This document shows positions 52,367 through 61,273 of a stretch of DNA of 64,000 nt, piece by piece; position 1 is the first letter of the stretch; each line of letters opens with the position of its first letter. A program made the translations under genes and the position numbers. This stretch comes from Paludibacterium denitrificans (GTDB taxonomy: Bacteria; Pseudomonadota; Gammaproteobacteria; Burkholderiales; Chromobacteriaceae). The notes below the pieces were generated by a model. It was not told the DNA's origin, did no database searches, and saw nothing but the letters and a program-made list of their open reading frames with translations. The stretch covers positions 2,356,001-2,420,000 of the forward strand of contig NZ_WLYX01000001.1 in the NCBI RefSeq assembly GCF_009707705.1, in the 5' to 3' direction.

Positions 52367-52838
52367 ATGGCATTCGACGACTTTTATTCGTTCTTCACGC
52401 AGAGACTATCTCGTGCGGATGCGTTGCTAATTGATCGTGTTGTAATTGATGGGCAAGAAGCATCCGCTAGAATTCTCAAGGCCTATACCAACCGACTTGA
52501 AGGCCCCGTCAAATACAGAACGGGAGAAATCTCCTTCATTGGTACCCCGGGTAGTTGGGGAAATCCAACCTTGTGAGCCAACGACAAAGCTGCGGTGTTT
52601 GTTGTATATCAAGGATTCCGAGCGCTACTACCAATACCCTTGGCATGATCATTTCACGATAATTGAGCAAGGAAGCCGTGAATTTTCATTGGTCACCTGG
52701 AACATCAACGGCTCAAATTGGTGGCCGGAGGAATTCCACGATCAATGCGTCACCCTAGACTCAACCAAACCTTGGAAGGCTGCGATACCGCTCTCTGTCT
52801 TGGAAGAGCATTTACTCAAAGTAGCTAATTCACGTTAG
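52367..52838 (+). CDS. Cassette gene, hypothetical (frameshifted)
   Basis: Begins MAFDDFYSFFTQRLSRADAL immediately after attC 1. It shifts frame between about 52,540 and 52,580 and continues CEPTTKLRCLLYIKDSERYY, GSREFSLVTWNINGSNWWPE to VLEEHLLKVANSR. About 157 residues if repaired. No family recognised. Just before and across the stop, GCTAATTCACGTTAGG looks like an attC with its hairpin deleted (R'' joined to R'). Confidence 0.55.
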
Positions 52839-52858
52839 GTTTATTAGGAGCCACCATC

Positions 52859-53669
52859 ATGGACGCAGCACGCTGTACGCTAGATGATGTGATTTACCAA
52901 GCGGCAAGGTTCGCGGCTCTGCCACCAAATGAGCTGGCGAGGAAGCGGAGATTTTTGGTGTGTCCGGAATGTCGCGGTCCCGCCTTCTTTCGAAAGGCTT
53001 CGCGCAGTGGTCAGGCAGCATGTTTTGGTGCCCGCCCTCATGAGGAGGGCTGCACGCTAGCTGCATCCGAGTACGAACAGAACAACATTGGCCCCGGTGA
53101 CGATCAAGACGTCCTCGAAAATCCAGGCCAGCGCATCATTCTCGATTTCAACTTCGGCGCGCCTGACGAGAGACACAACGTCCCCGATGCTCCAGTGAAC
53201 TCAGGGGGGCGCGGTGGCCGCTTCGTTGGCGGCGGCGTTCGCCCGGACGCCGCAATGCATCGCTATACTGAGTACGATCCTTCGCAGCCTTATGCTGTCG
53301 GGACAATTTCGGACATCTCGGCAAATAATCGAAATTGCTGGTGTTGGCGAGTTCACCGTTGCAGATTTCTTCGTCCCGTTCGGCGCGGTGGCCGCAGCGT
53401 ATGACCACCAGTATCGCGGCTATTGGGGAATGGTTGTGTCTGCTCGCTTCGGTCAAACGGGGGCACTTTGGCTTAACTCCGGCGGCCGTGACGATATGAG
53501 CATTTGTGTACCAGAGCAGTTTGTTAATGAGCTTTACGAGCGCTTCCGCATAACAGACGAAGAAGAGTTGGCTGGCACTTATGCTCTAGTACTCGGAACG
53601 CTCCGCACCTCTCAAGGTGGAAAGAAGTATGTTCAAGTTGAAGACTTGGGCTTATTCACTCTTCGATGA
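52859..53669 (+). CDS. Cassette gene, zinc-finger protein (frameshifted)
   Basis: About 270 residues after repair near 53,265. N-terminal zinc-binding look: CPECRGPAFFRKASRSGQAA...HEEGC, recalling the N-terminus of CoiA-like putative nucleases. Then QRIILDFNFGAPDERHNVPD, a Gly-rich linker, GVRPDAAMHR, then TILRSLMLSGQFRTSRQIIE and GEFTVADFFVPFGAVAAAYD. GGAG lies ten bases before the ATG. attC 2 follows the stop by eight bases, the normal cassette layout. Function unknown. Confidence 0.6.
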
Positions 53670-53677
53670 ATACGAAA

Positions 53678-53741
53678 CCTAACCCTGCGTTCGAGGCGAC
53701 CAGCGCGAAAAGCCGCGCAGGTGCCTCAACTCCACGTTAAT
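53678..53741 (+). repeat. Integron attC site 2
   Basis: CCTAACCC (R'') and CACGTTA (R') with GAGGCGACC facing GGTGCCTC (one bulged base, as in real attC sites) and GCGCG facing CGCGC. It shares AAGCCGCGCAGGT with attC 1. 64 bp. Confidence 0.85.
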
Positions 53742-53755
53742 GTCCGCAATGGGTC

Positions 53756-55344
53756 GATTGTGTTGAAAAACTCCGGCTCCTCTGATGCGGCGGTAAACTA
53801 TGCCTAGTGCATTGAGACGCCGAGGTGTCGATATGATGGGGCAGCAGACAGGTGGTCAGGAGCGATTGTTCTATTCCTTCAACATTGAAGGCCACATCCC
53901 CCCAAAGCACCTCTTGCGCGGCATCGATCGCTGTCTCGACCTAAGCCAACTACGCCACCACCTGGTTGACCACTACAGTCACACCGGACGGCCGTCCATC
54001 GATCCGGAATTGATGATTCGCATGCTTATCATCGGCTATTGCTATGGCATTCGCTCTGAACGCCGGTTGTGCGAGGAAGTCCATCTCAATCTCGCCTACC
54101 GTTGGTTTTGCCGCTTAGGCCTGGAAGATGCGGTGCCCAACCATTCGACTTTCTCCAAGAATCGGCACGGGCGTTTTCGGGAAAGCGAGACGTTCCGTTG
54201 GCTGTTTGACCAGGTTGTTCTTCGTTGCATGGCTGCAGGGCTGATCAAAGGAGAAGGCTTTGCGGTCGATGCCAGCCTGATTGCTGCCGACGCAAGCCAT
54301 GACCTGAGTATTGCTCCGGGTGAGCAAGTGAATTGGCGGGATCCTGCGCACAACAAACGAGCGGTCCGGGAGTATTTAGCCGCCCTCGATGCTGACGCCG
54401 AGGCGCAACCTGTCACGCGGAAGACCTCCTTGAGCGATCCCCAGTCCCGTTGGACTGCCGCTACTGGTGGGATCGCCTTCTTTGCCTACTCGACCAATTA
54501 CCTAATCGACACCGCGCATGGTGTCATCCTAGATGTCGAAGCCACGCTTACCATCGTACGGCAGAGGTCGACTCTACCAAGACCATGGTCGATCGTGTTG
54601 AGGAGCGCTTCGAACTGCGTCCCAAACGGCTGATTGGCGATACGGCTTATGGCACCGCCCCCATGCTGGGCTGGATGGTCGAGGAGAAAGGAATTGAGCC
54701 GCACATGCCAGTCTGGGATAAGAGCGCGCGAAAGGATGACACTTTCTCAAACAGCGACTTCACATGGGTCGCTGAAGCAAACGAATATCGTTGTCCGGCA
54801 GGCAAACCACTGCGGAGCAACTGGCGCCCATTCAAAAATCCGCGCAGCCACGTCACACAGGCCGACACCATCATTTACCGAGCCAGCCAGTCGGACTGTA
54901 AGGATTGCGCGATGAAGCCGCAGTGCTGTCCGAATATGACTTTCCGGAAGATTGCCCGCAGCATCCATGAGAACGCTCGCGATGTTGCCCGACGCCTCCG
55001 TGAAACTGAGGGGTATCAGCAATCTCGGTGCGAACGTAAGAAAGTGGAAATGCTGTTCGCACACCTCAAGCGGATCCTGAAGCTCGACAGACTTCGCCTT
55101 CGGGGGCTGTCGGGTGCGCAAGACGAATTTACCACGGCCGCCATTGCCCAGAATTTGCGTCGATTGGCCAAGCTGGCCAGCCCGATTCACCCCCTTGGTG
55201 GGCAAGTTGCGCCTGCTGGAAACGAAATGAGATGAAATAGCTTAGAAAAGCGGTCTTTTTAGACCGTTTTTACGATTAGATCCATGAAAAATGGCCTCTA
55301 CATCCACAGGAATCGGCTGTGCTACCAGGTTTTTCAACAGAATC
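53756..55344 (+). mobile_element. IS1182-type insertion sequence
   Basis: 1,589 bp with terminal repeats GATTGTGTTGAAAAAC / GTTTTTCAACAGAATC and a 4-bp duplication GGTC (53,752-53,755 and 55,345-55,348). Removing it rejoins ATGTCCGCAATGGGTC to GGAAGCAGACG just downstream of attC 2. Confidence 0.85.
53833..55235 (+). CDS. IS1182-family transposase
   Basis: MMGQQTGGQERLFYSFNIEG starts the DUF772-type N-terminus; the DDE_Tnp_1-like domain contains GEGFAVDASLIAADAS, KRLIGDTAYGTAPMLGWMVE and a C-terminal zinc-finger/HTH tail (CERKKVEMLFAHLKRILKLD). One frame break at 54,546-54,552 (GCTTACC at a probable GCCGGCC) separates DVEAT from RTAEVDSTKTMVDRVEERF. About 467 residues; probably intact after correction. 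Hairpin AAAAGCGGTC/GACCGTTTTT at 55,241 ends it. Confidence 0.88.
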
Positions 55345-55682
55345 GGTCGGAAGCAGACGTAGCCTCGATGCTTGCGACCGTCAGCTTAGGCCGAGTTGTA
55401 CTCGTAGCCAGTCCGGCAAGTATCTGATCGGAGCCGTCGTTCAAATGGCAGGTCTGTAGAAATGGCGACCGGCAGCAGTTGGCCGAGAGCTGACTACTAG
55501 TCAGAGGCAGGAAACGACCCTGATCCGACATCCGCGACTAATATCCGAACGAGCGCTACTCGTTCGAGATTAACCTGTCAGATTTGGCGGGGTGACGGAT
55601 TCTATGTGTCCCGGAACTGGGGACGCAAACACTGTGTGCCCCAATCCCGGACCAGTACGCCGACTAGGAAGCGACGGCTCGA
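55345..55682. other. Stretch after the IS without a gene
   Basis: Continuation of the sequence that followed attC 2. Stops in all frames; no further attC recognised. Confidence 0.4.
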
Positions 55683-56742
55683 CTATTCGATGTTACCAAC
55701 TAACGTCTGTATGTTCGGAACCTGCTTATCAAGTTGACTTTGGTTCACAACAATAGATTTCCCTGCCACGTTGGCACGCCCCGCCGGAAGAACAGAAATT
55801 GGAATGCCTTGAGCACCAGATACGACCGAGGCAGTATTGGCATCATTCACCTCGTACTGAAACATTGCTTTGAAGGTCCTTCTGTTCGTCGGAGCCCGGG
55901 CACCGTTCGGATGTATGCAGAATGCATTAGGTCTATTCTGCCAAACCCCCCAGATCTCATCGCCAATTTCGTCAACAACAGTCTTGAATGCAGATGCTGA
56001 CGAATTATTCATCTGAGTTAACCTATTTCCAATATACATATATATCTCTGGAACGCGCATCCGAAACTGGTTGTTGTTAATCACAAACTCAGAGAGTGGA
56101 TCTGTCGGCAAGCGGCGTACACCGTAAACAAGCGACAGGACTGCCTTTACTGCACGCTTTGATGAGCCGTCTGCTGAGAAGGGGATGAGTAATCGCTCTG
56201 CCGCGCTTAAAGCCAATTCTGTGTAAATCGAGAAACTCGGATTGCAGTCGATAAACACACACGAATCTTCATGATTCCAGTGCGTCAAGATGTCCTGAAT
56301 CAAGTCTGCGACCCACAAATGCACAATACGCCACGCATCTTGCGGACCGAGGTCTCGTCGCATTCGCGACGCGTGACGCTTGAGTTTCGAGTTGTTCGTC
56401 CCCGACAACCAGAAATAGGTTGCTTGGCACTGAGTGATTGTGGTTGCTTACTTGGGTAAGGTATGTAGAGCCGGTCCCCGGAGACTGATATGGGCTTGCA
56501 ATTCGATCTTCTAGGTAACCAGAAATCGTGACTCTACGTGGCTGAGAATGAATGGTGTTCAATTGATTTTCGCCATTCACCATGCCTCCAAGCAGCATAG
56601 ACGATGAGTTCGCTTGGGGACACATGTCCACAACGAGAACCTTCTTACTTGGGTTTTGCCGCGCGTATTCGCAGGCAACTTGAAAAGTTAGGTAACTTTT
56701 ACCCACGCCGCCTTTATTGTTCCAGATTGCGTAAATAGCCAT
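55683..56742 (-). CDS. ParA-like ATPase (frameshifted)
   Basis: ATG 56,742 with GGAGGG ten bases ahead. Walker A WNNKGGVGKS, A' VLVVDMCPQANSSSMLLGG, Walker B DSCVFIDCNPSFSIYTELAL. The frame shifts by one base near 56,370, joining EQLETQASR to MRRDLGPQDAWRIVHLWVAD. About 352 residues, larger than the island's other ParA, with a C-terminal region (NVAGKSIVVNQSQLDKQVPN) unlike partition ATPases. No ParB-like gene adjoins it; its upstream neighbour is a HEPN-like gene. Confidence 0.72.
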
Positions 56743-56760
56743 GTTTAAAGAGCCCTCCAT

Positions 56761-57111
56761 TCGTTTGTCCAGATACTACATGAACCTGGATGCTTACTGT
56801 TAAGCAGTTGACGCTCAGGATGTATCGGAGCCTAACTACGGCATGGGTTGGAGATAATCTTGGCGTTCCGCTAGCATCCTTCTGATGTTATCTAGGCTAA
56901 CTCTCCTGTTCCTTCCTTGCCTTAGTTGTATCCCAACGAATAGTCGGCTTAAGCCAACTCGAAAAGGCAAATGGCAGCAACTGGCCTAAGCAGGCGACTC
57001 ATTTGCGATACCCCAGTTTCAAATCGGGCAGCTCGAAAGCTGACATTCTGCTCAGGACTAGGTTGAGATTACGCTGACCTCTAAAATCCGCCTTTTGAGT
57101 ATGCGACAGTT
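56761..57111. other. Intergenic stretch, nothing recognised
   Basis: 350 bp between two minus-strand genes, AT/GC-mixed. GGCTTAAGCC at 56,947 resembles the misread GCCGGC form. Confidence 0.35.
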
Positions 57112-57825
57112 CTAAGACGCCGATGGCTTAATGGCATTACACGGTGCCAACGCTTCACGCAGCGTCGTCATTGCATCGCTGTGGGCGGCTTCTACCCACT
57201 CGGGCTTGAATTCCATTGCCAAGGCCATCCTCTTGATGTCCTCAGGAATGGCGTCGGAATTTATAACGGCCTCATAGTATTCAGTAACGGCAGCTTTTGC
57301 CGCCACGGAGGCTTCAAAGATTCCTGCTCCGTTCAAACAATCAAGCATCACAGAGCCAACGACCGATTCACACTTTTCGATGACATGCAGTAAGTATTTG
57401 TCAAAGGCAACGAATGTAATTTTTCCATTCCGATTTTTAACTTCCGGTTCCGCAAGAATCATTGGGAAGTTGCCATCAAAATGGGCAGCAGACGTGACGT
57501 CCAACCCGCGATGAACAACCGCATTGCGCAGCTCACGAATATAGGAGTAGTTCGCTTCTCCGTCTTGGAACCCATCAAAAACAAAGCGCGAATACAACTG
57601 CTCTTCAAAGTTATTTGGCTGCAGCGTAGTCGTTTCGCGGAACAGTTCGGTCGCTGCAAGAAGATTTAAAAAGTAGCCAGAGTAATGGACCCTCATGTCA
57701 GTCTGGTCAGTGACGGAGAGCGGTGTGCGGAAAGAGAGTGCGGAACGCAGCGCAGTCTTTCTTGCGGACATGTACCACGATAACGAATACAACATGTCTC
57801 GGTTGGCGATGCTCAAGGTTGCCAT
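57112..57825 (-). CDS. HEPN-like protein
   Basis: 237 residues, all-helical. YIRELRNAVVHRGLDVTSA contains R-N-x-x-x-H-R, the R-x4-6-H motif of HEPN ribonucleases and related nucleotide-binding domains, in the expected helix-end position. N-terminus MATLSIANRDMLYSLSWYMS; C-terminus FKPEWVEAAHSDAMTTLREA. HEPN proteins often act as toxins or abortive-infection effectors; here only the motif supports this. It is upstream of the ParA-like gene on the same strand, 370 bp away. Confidence 0.5.
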   Translation of the reverse strand: MATLSIANRDMLYSLSWYMSARKTALRSALSFRTPLSVTDQTDMRVHYSGYFLNLLAATELFRETTTLQPNNFEEQLYSRFVFDGFQDGEANYSYIRELRNAVVHRGLDVTSAAHFDGNFPMILAEPEVKNRNGKITFVAFDKYLLHVIEKCESVVGSVMLDCLNGAGIFEASVAAKAAVTEYYEAVINSDAIPEDIKRMALAMEFKPEWVEAAHSDAMTTLREALAPCNAIKPSAS

Positions 57826-58000
57826 TGGCTCTCTCTGTAGACGCTAAATATCAAATAGGCCAAAGATTGTAGCTACGAACTAGACTGCCCGACTGCAGTC
57901 CATCGGTCTTACCACTTCGAAACCTCTTCGGACCTCATACAGGACCAGCTACGACGAGGATGTAAATGGCGCGGTAGATTCAACTGCTTCACTGTAAGAG

Positions 58001-58026
58001 CTAAGGCCCGGCTAGTCCGGGCCTTA
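58001..58026. terminator. Hairpin at the end of the minus-strand small-gene cluster
   Basis: CTAAGGCCCGG and CCGGGCCTTAG form a perfect 11-base stem overlapping the stop codon at 58,024. No T tract. Confidence 0.6.
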
Positions 58027-58450
58027 GTCGTCCTCGAACGGGGTTCGTACCCCCACGCCGTTTATGGCCTCCCCGTCGCCCACGTCTTCGTCGTAGTCGT
58101 ATCCTCGGGGGCCATCCTTCGTGGGTACCGGCTGCGCTGATGATTGTGTCGTAAACCCCGGAGTAGTTCATTATGTCGCCGGTGTTGTCGTGCTCGAAGC
58201 TCTCCGACCCCCGGTAGCCGTAGCCCGAGTGGTTGGACCGCACGCTAACCACGTCAGGGACAGGGCTCGGCGAAGATCGGGCCGGGTGGGGGCACGGAGT
58301 TAGCCACTTCCTGCTCTAGCTCCCTAGCCATGGCTATATACCCCGAGACAGATTCACCGAAGTACAGGTCCGAGTACACCATCAGCCGCTTGGCTTCGTC
58401 TTGCGGGACAGCCGGCCACCATGGCTTTAACTGACAGTTTTGGTATGGCG
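58024..58450 (-). CDS. Hypothetical protein (frameshifted)
   Basis: Minus-strand segments read in order: QLKPWWPAVPQDEAKRLMVY then SDLYFGESVSGYIAMARELE, VPDVVSVRSNHSGYGYRGSE, NTGDIMNYSGVYDTIISAAG and GYDYDEDVGDGEAINGVGVR then TPFEDD. Frame breaks near 58,255 and 58,105. About 140 residues; the start is unclear and may overlap the upstream gene. Last in a row of small genes. No family recognised. Confidence 0.4.
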
Positions 58451-58455
58451 CGCTC

Positions 58456-58782
58456 CTAAGCCATCCAAACGAGCGCCACGACGCCCAGTAGGAGGATAAA
58501 GACGCTTTTTACAAACTCTGCGAGGCCGCTGGTCTCTACCCCGTTCAACTTAAACGCAAGTGTTTGCGATAGCGGCTATGCACACCCACTTGAACACCGG
58601 TATGCGCCGCGCTTGAAGGTTCCAACTCCGTTACGAGCGGCCAGTAGCGCAGTGTCTCGCGCAGCCCTAGCGGCATCGCCTCTGTGAAGCTCTCGCCGTA
58701 GCTTTTCCACCCGCAGCGCTTGCTCCTCTACGTCCAGTCGTCGCTTCATGCCCTCGTAGTCGGACTCCAAGTCGTCGCTCAT
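58456..58782 (-). CDS. Small coiled-coil membrane protein (frameshifted)
   Basis: MSDDLESDYEGMKRRLDVEE then QALRVEKLRRELHRGDAARA, a charged coiled coil, followed after frame breaks near 58,600 and 58,560 by FKWVCIAAIANT and EFVKSVFILLLGVVALVWMA, two membrane helices. About 108 residues if repaired. Lies between two other minus-strand genes of the same cluster. Function unknown. Confidence 0.4.
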
Positions 58783-58857
58783 GCCAATGTCCTTATACTG
58801 GCAGCATAGCACCGGCACGACGTGCTAACACGCCCCTTTGCGCTCATATCCACCGCA

Positions 58858-59418
58858 TTACCTCGCTACCAGCATAATCATTACCACCACCCCGCCAAGC
58901 ACGGGTAGCACCCAGGTGAGCGCTTCCATCGACGCGTGCGGGGTTGTCTTAATCCGCTTGCCGTCAGCCCCGAACGTGTGTATAGGCCCGTCTACCGGAG
59001 GGGCGTTCCTCCCGGCTACCCGGTCCAACACACCAGCTAATACTGCGCATGTCAGGCAAATCGGCTGAATCACCCCCAGCACCAAGCCAATCGCGTGGTT
59101 TGTGTCAGGGTCCATCATGCCGCGTACAAACAGGTATCCGAGGCCAAGCGCTACGCCGTACCAAGCGAAGCCTTTTAGGTAGGCGACTTTCCTGCTACTG
59201 CCTTTTTGCAGGAAGTCGGCTGCCCACACCACGGGGGCGGTAAGCACTATCCACAGCATTGTCCCCCCACCGAAGCCGTTTACTGCCCCCATTGCTACGC
59301 CTAGTAGAGCCGCTTTCAACGGCCCCCTGCTCTGGTACCACCCTACCGCTTGCACGGTGGCTGGCACGCTAAGCGCGGCGCACCACCAGAACCAGTATTT
59401 CAGGTTATATAGCCTCAT
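58858..59418 (-). CDS. Hypothetical membrane protein
   Basis: 186 residues from ATG 59,418 (GGGAGGAG ahead): MRLYNLKYWFWWCAALSVPA. About five hydrophobic segments (LLGVAMGAVNGFGGGTMLWI; GFAWYGVALGLGYLFVRGMM; IGLVLGVIQPICLTCAVLAG; ALTWVLPVLGGVVVMIMLVA) and a cytoplasmic or periplasmic loop (GPIHTFGADGKRIKTTPHAS). GCTATACG at 59,453 lies 35 bp upstream. First of a three-gene cluster; no family recognised. Confidence 0.55.
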   Translation of the reverse strand: MRLYNLKYWFWWCAALSVPATVQAVGWYQSRGPLKAALLGVAMGAVNGFGGGTMLWIVLTAPVVWAADFLQKGSSRKVAYLKGFAWYGVALGLGYLFVRGMMDPDTNHAIGLVLGVIQPICLTCAVLAGVLDRVAGRNAPPVDGPIHTFGADGKRIKTTPHASMEALTWVLPVLGGVVVMIMLVAR

Positions 59419-59598
59419 GGCTAACTCCTCCCGTATGTCATAATAGCAACGCGCTATACGGGGGGCACGCGAGGGTGTCCGGAATTTAATGTGATGGTCA
59501 GCCTGACCTAAATATCCCTCTGGTGCAGCGTAGACTGTTCCCTCGGGGTTAGCGCCTCCAGCTCCTTTGAGCGTACTCTGGGCCTTTGTGTGGCACCC

Positions 59599-59778
59599 GT
59601 CATCGAATACTCCAAGCGTGAGTTCTATAACCATGAGCTGAAGCCTTTGCGGATGCCAAAAGCTTCTGAGCGCCTAGCACCTCCACTTGTGGATGTATTT
59701 GGTATGCAGTGCCGCTTGACTGGTGGTCAACCATGAACAAACAACATCTTCATTGTTGGTATGTTAGTGAACTCTGAC
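59599..59778. repeat. Island right-end repeat, terminal copy
   Basis: Counterpart of 42,217-42,390; carries the recombinase arm GTTAGTGAAC and runs into the radC core. Confidence 0.9.
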
Positions 59779-59784
59779 CGAGGC
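59763..59784. other. attR (right island junction)
   Basis: Island arm GTTAGTGAAC, two bases, core TGACCGAGGC, then radC sequence CCGAGTTTATCC. Confidence 0.85.
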
Positions 59785-60010
59785 CCGAGTTTATCCGCGC
59801 GAGATTGTGCGGCGCGCGCTATTGCACAATGCCGCCGGGGTGATCGTCGCGCATAACCATCCGTCCGGTGTGAGCGAACCCTCGGCGGCAGATCGTGCGC
59901 TGACAGAAACCCTCAAAGCCGCGCTGACGTTGGTGGATGTCCGCTTGCTCGATCATTTTGTCGTGACCGGTCGGCAGGCTGAATCGTTTGCGGAACGTGG
60001 CTGGCTATAG
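59775..60010 (+). pseudogene. radC: radC, 3' part
   Basis: Continues the frame broken at 12,767: [20 protein letters not shown], then the JAMM metal-binding motif [20 protein letters not shown] and LLDHFVVTG, ending FAERGWL. It has no own start or ribosome site, so it is probably silent until the island excises precisely. Confidence 0.95.
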
Positions 60011-60213
60011 CGGGCGCCAGCCAGCCCTGTACGGCGCTGTTGGCGGCATTGTAAAAATCCCGCCATGCCAATGTGGTAGTTTTGTGGAAATTTACTTACA
60101 AATGGACGGGCCAGTTGCTAGTGATTTGACCTGTCTCAAATACGGCGGAGCTAAACTAACTGCTAGAGTGTCGGCTCTTATTCTGCAAGCATAAGCTGAA
60201 ATTGAGGGTTGAC

Positions 60214-60589
60214 ATGGAAAAGTTCAAAATCGGCATGATCGGTGCGGGTGAAACCGGTACGCCACTACTACGGCAGCTGTTGAATGCGCCGTTTGTGGAG
60301 ATGGTCGGGGTCGCAGATCTTAACCTGACGTTGCCCTGGCATCGCGGTTGCGCGCGAGCACGGCGTGCCGGTGACTGACAACTTCATCGAAATTGCCGAG
60401 CAGGGCGAGAATGTTGACATCATCATCGACGTTACCGGTTCGCGTAAGGTCCGCGAAGACCTGCGTCGTTTCATGCAGTTTTCCGGCAACACCCATACCG
60501 TCATCGTGCACGAACGCATTGCACTGCTGATGCTGTCGCTGGGGGCTGGCAAGATGGTGCAGACGCGTCACGACGAGTTGTCGTACTGA
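60214..60589 (+). CDS. Small Rossmann-fold oxidoreductase-like protein
   Basis: MEKFKIGMIGAGETGTPLLR shows the G-x-G-x-x-G dinucleotide motif, then LLNAPFVEMVGVADLNL. A frame change at 60,333 (CCCTGG where CCTGG gives LPGIAVAREHGVPVTDNFIE) leads to VDIIIDVTGSRKVREDLRRF and a C-terminus KMVQTRHDELSY. About 125 residues: only a nucleotide-binding domain without a catalytic domain, as in small NAD-binding homologues of acetaldehyde or aspartate-semialdehyde dehydrogenases. Substrate unknown. Confidence 0.65.
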
Positions 60590-60617
60590 TAGCGTCAGGA
60601 CTGATCGTCCGGCAGGC

Positions 60618-60648
60618 AAAACGGGAGCTTTGGCTCCCGTTTTGTTTT
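60618..60648. terminator. Terminator between convergent genes
   Basis: AAAACGGGAGC and GCTCCCGTTTTG stem with T-rich flanks, usable in both directions. Confidence 0.85.
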
Positions 60649-60665
60649 GTGGCGTGGCGCGCGCC

Positions 60666-61273
60666 TTAGCCAAAGCCGCGCTGGCGCACGACCTGATACA
60701 ACATGGCGGCAGTGATGGCGTCGTTGAGCGCGTCATGGCGCGCCAGTGGCGTGACAGCCGGTCTTCGCACAGGCAATTGAGCCGCAAGTCGATGTAGGCG
60801 CCCGGATTCTGCTTCAACTTGTAGTCGTAATAGCGGCCGGATAACTCGATCTGGCGGTTGGGCAGGGTGGTGCCGATCAGCGGCCGGATATATTTGTTGA
60901 GAATGGCCACGTCGTATTCCAGATAGTAGCCGAGTAACGGCCGTCCGCCGATAAACGCCAGCAAGCGGCGGACCGCCTCGTTGGCGTCTTCCCCTGCCGA
61001 CACATCGCGCGGGCGCAAGCCGTGGATGGCCACATTGCGGTTGTCCGGCTTGTGGGTAGGGCGCACCAGCAGATAAAACGCTTCGCTGCACAGGATGCGG
61101 TTGCCACGCAGCTTGACCGCACCGATTGACAGCAGTTCGGCCTCGTCAATTTTCAGACTGGTGGTTTCGCAGTCGATACTGACGATTTCATCCTCGCGCT
61201 GGTCGAATAAATCGACATAGCGTTCGTCCTTCAGGCAGCGGCGTTGCCAGCGACGCTTCAGCCCGGCCAGCAT
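60666..61273 (-). CDS. DnaQ-like 3'-5' exonuclease
   Basis: About 203 residues. ExoI motif EIVSIDCETTSLKIDEAELL, ExoII YYLEYDVAILNKYI, ExoIII (after repair) ARHDALNDAITAAMLYQVVR: the DEDDh set of the PolC/epsilon family. The frame break at 60,758 reads CCGG where CCTGG gives EDLAVTPLARHDA. Its ATG overlaps the TGA of the cNMP/CBS/DUF294 gene, the standard pairing of these two families in proteobacteria. Confidence 0.9.

Larger units (their letters stand above)
12758..59784. mobile_element. 47-kb composite genomic island integrated in radC
   Basis: Bounded by direct 10-bp cores TGACCGAGGC at 12,758-12,767 and 59,775-59,784. Just inside lie inverted arms GTTCACTAAC (12,772-12,781) and GTTAGTGAAC (59,763-59,772). 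A large serine recombinase gene starts 87 bp inside the left end. This is the expected product of a serine-integrase attP x attB reaction with radC as attB. No conjugation genes (relaxase, coupling protein, VirB set) are recognised, so it is not a self-transmissible ICE as far as I can see. Partition genes, a primase and a Rep-like protein suggest that a plasmid-like or phage-like replicon contributed. Confidence 0.9.

Noticed and set aside
12758..59784. Integrative conjugative element or complete prophage
   Set aside because: No relaxase, coupling protein, mating-pair genes, terminase, capsid or tail genes could be recognised.
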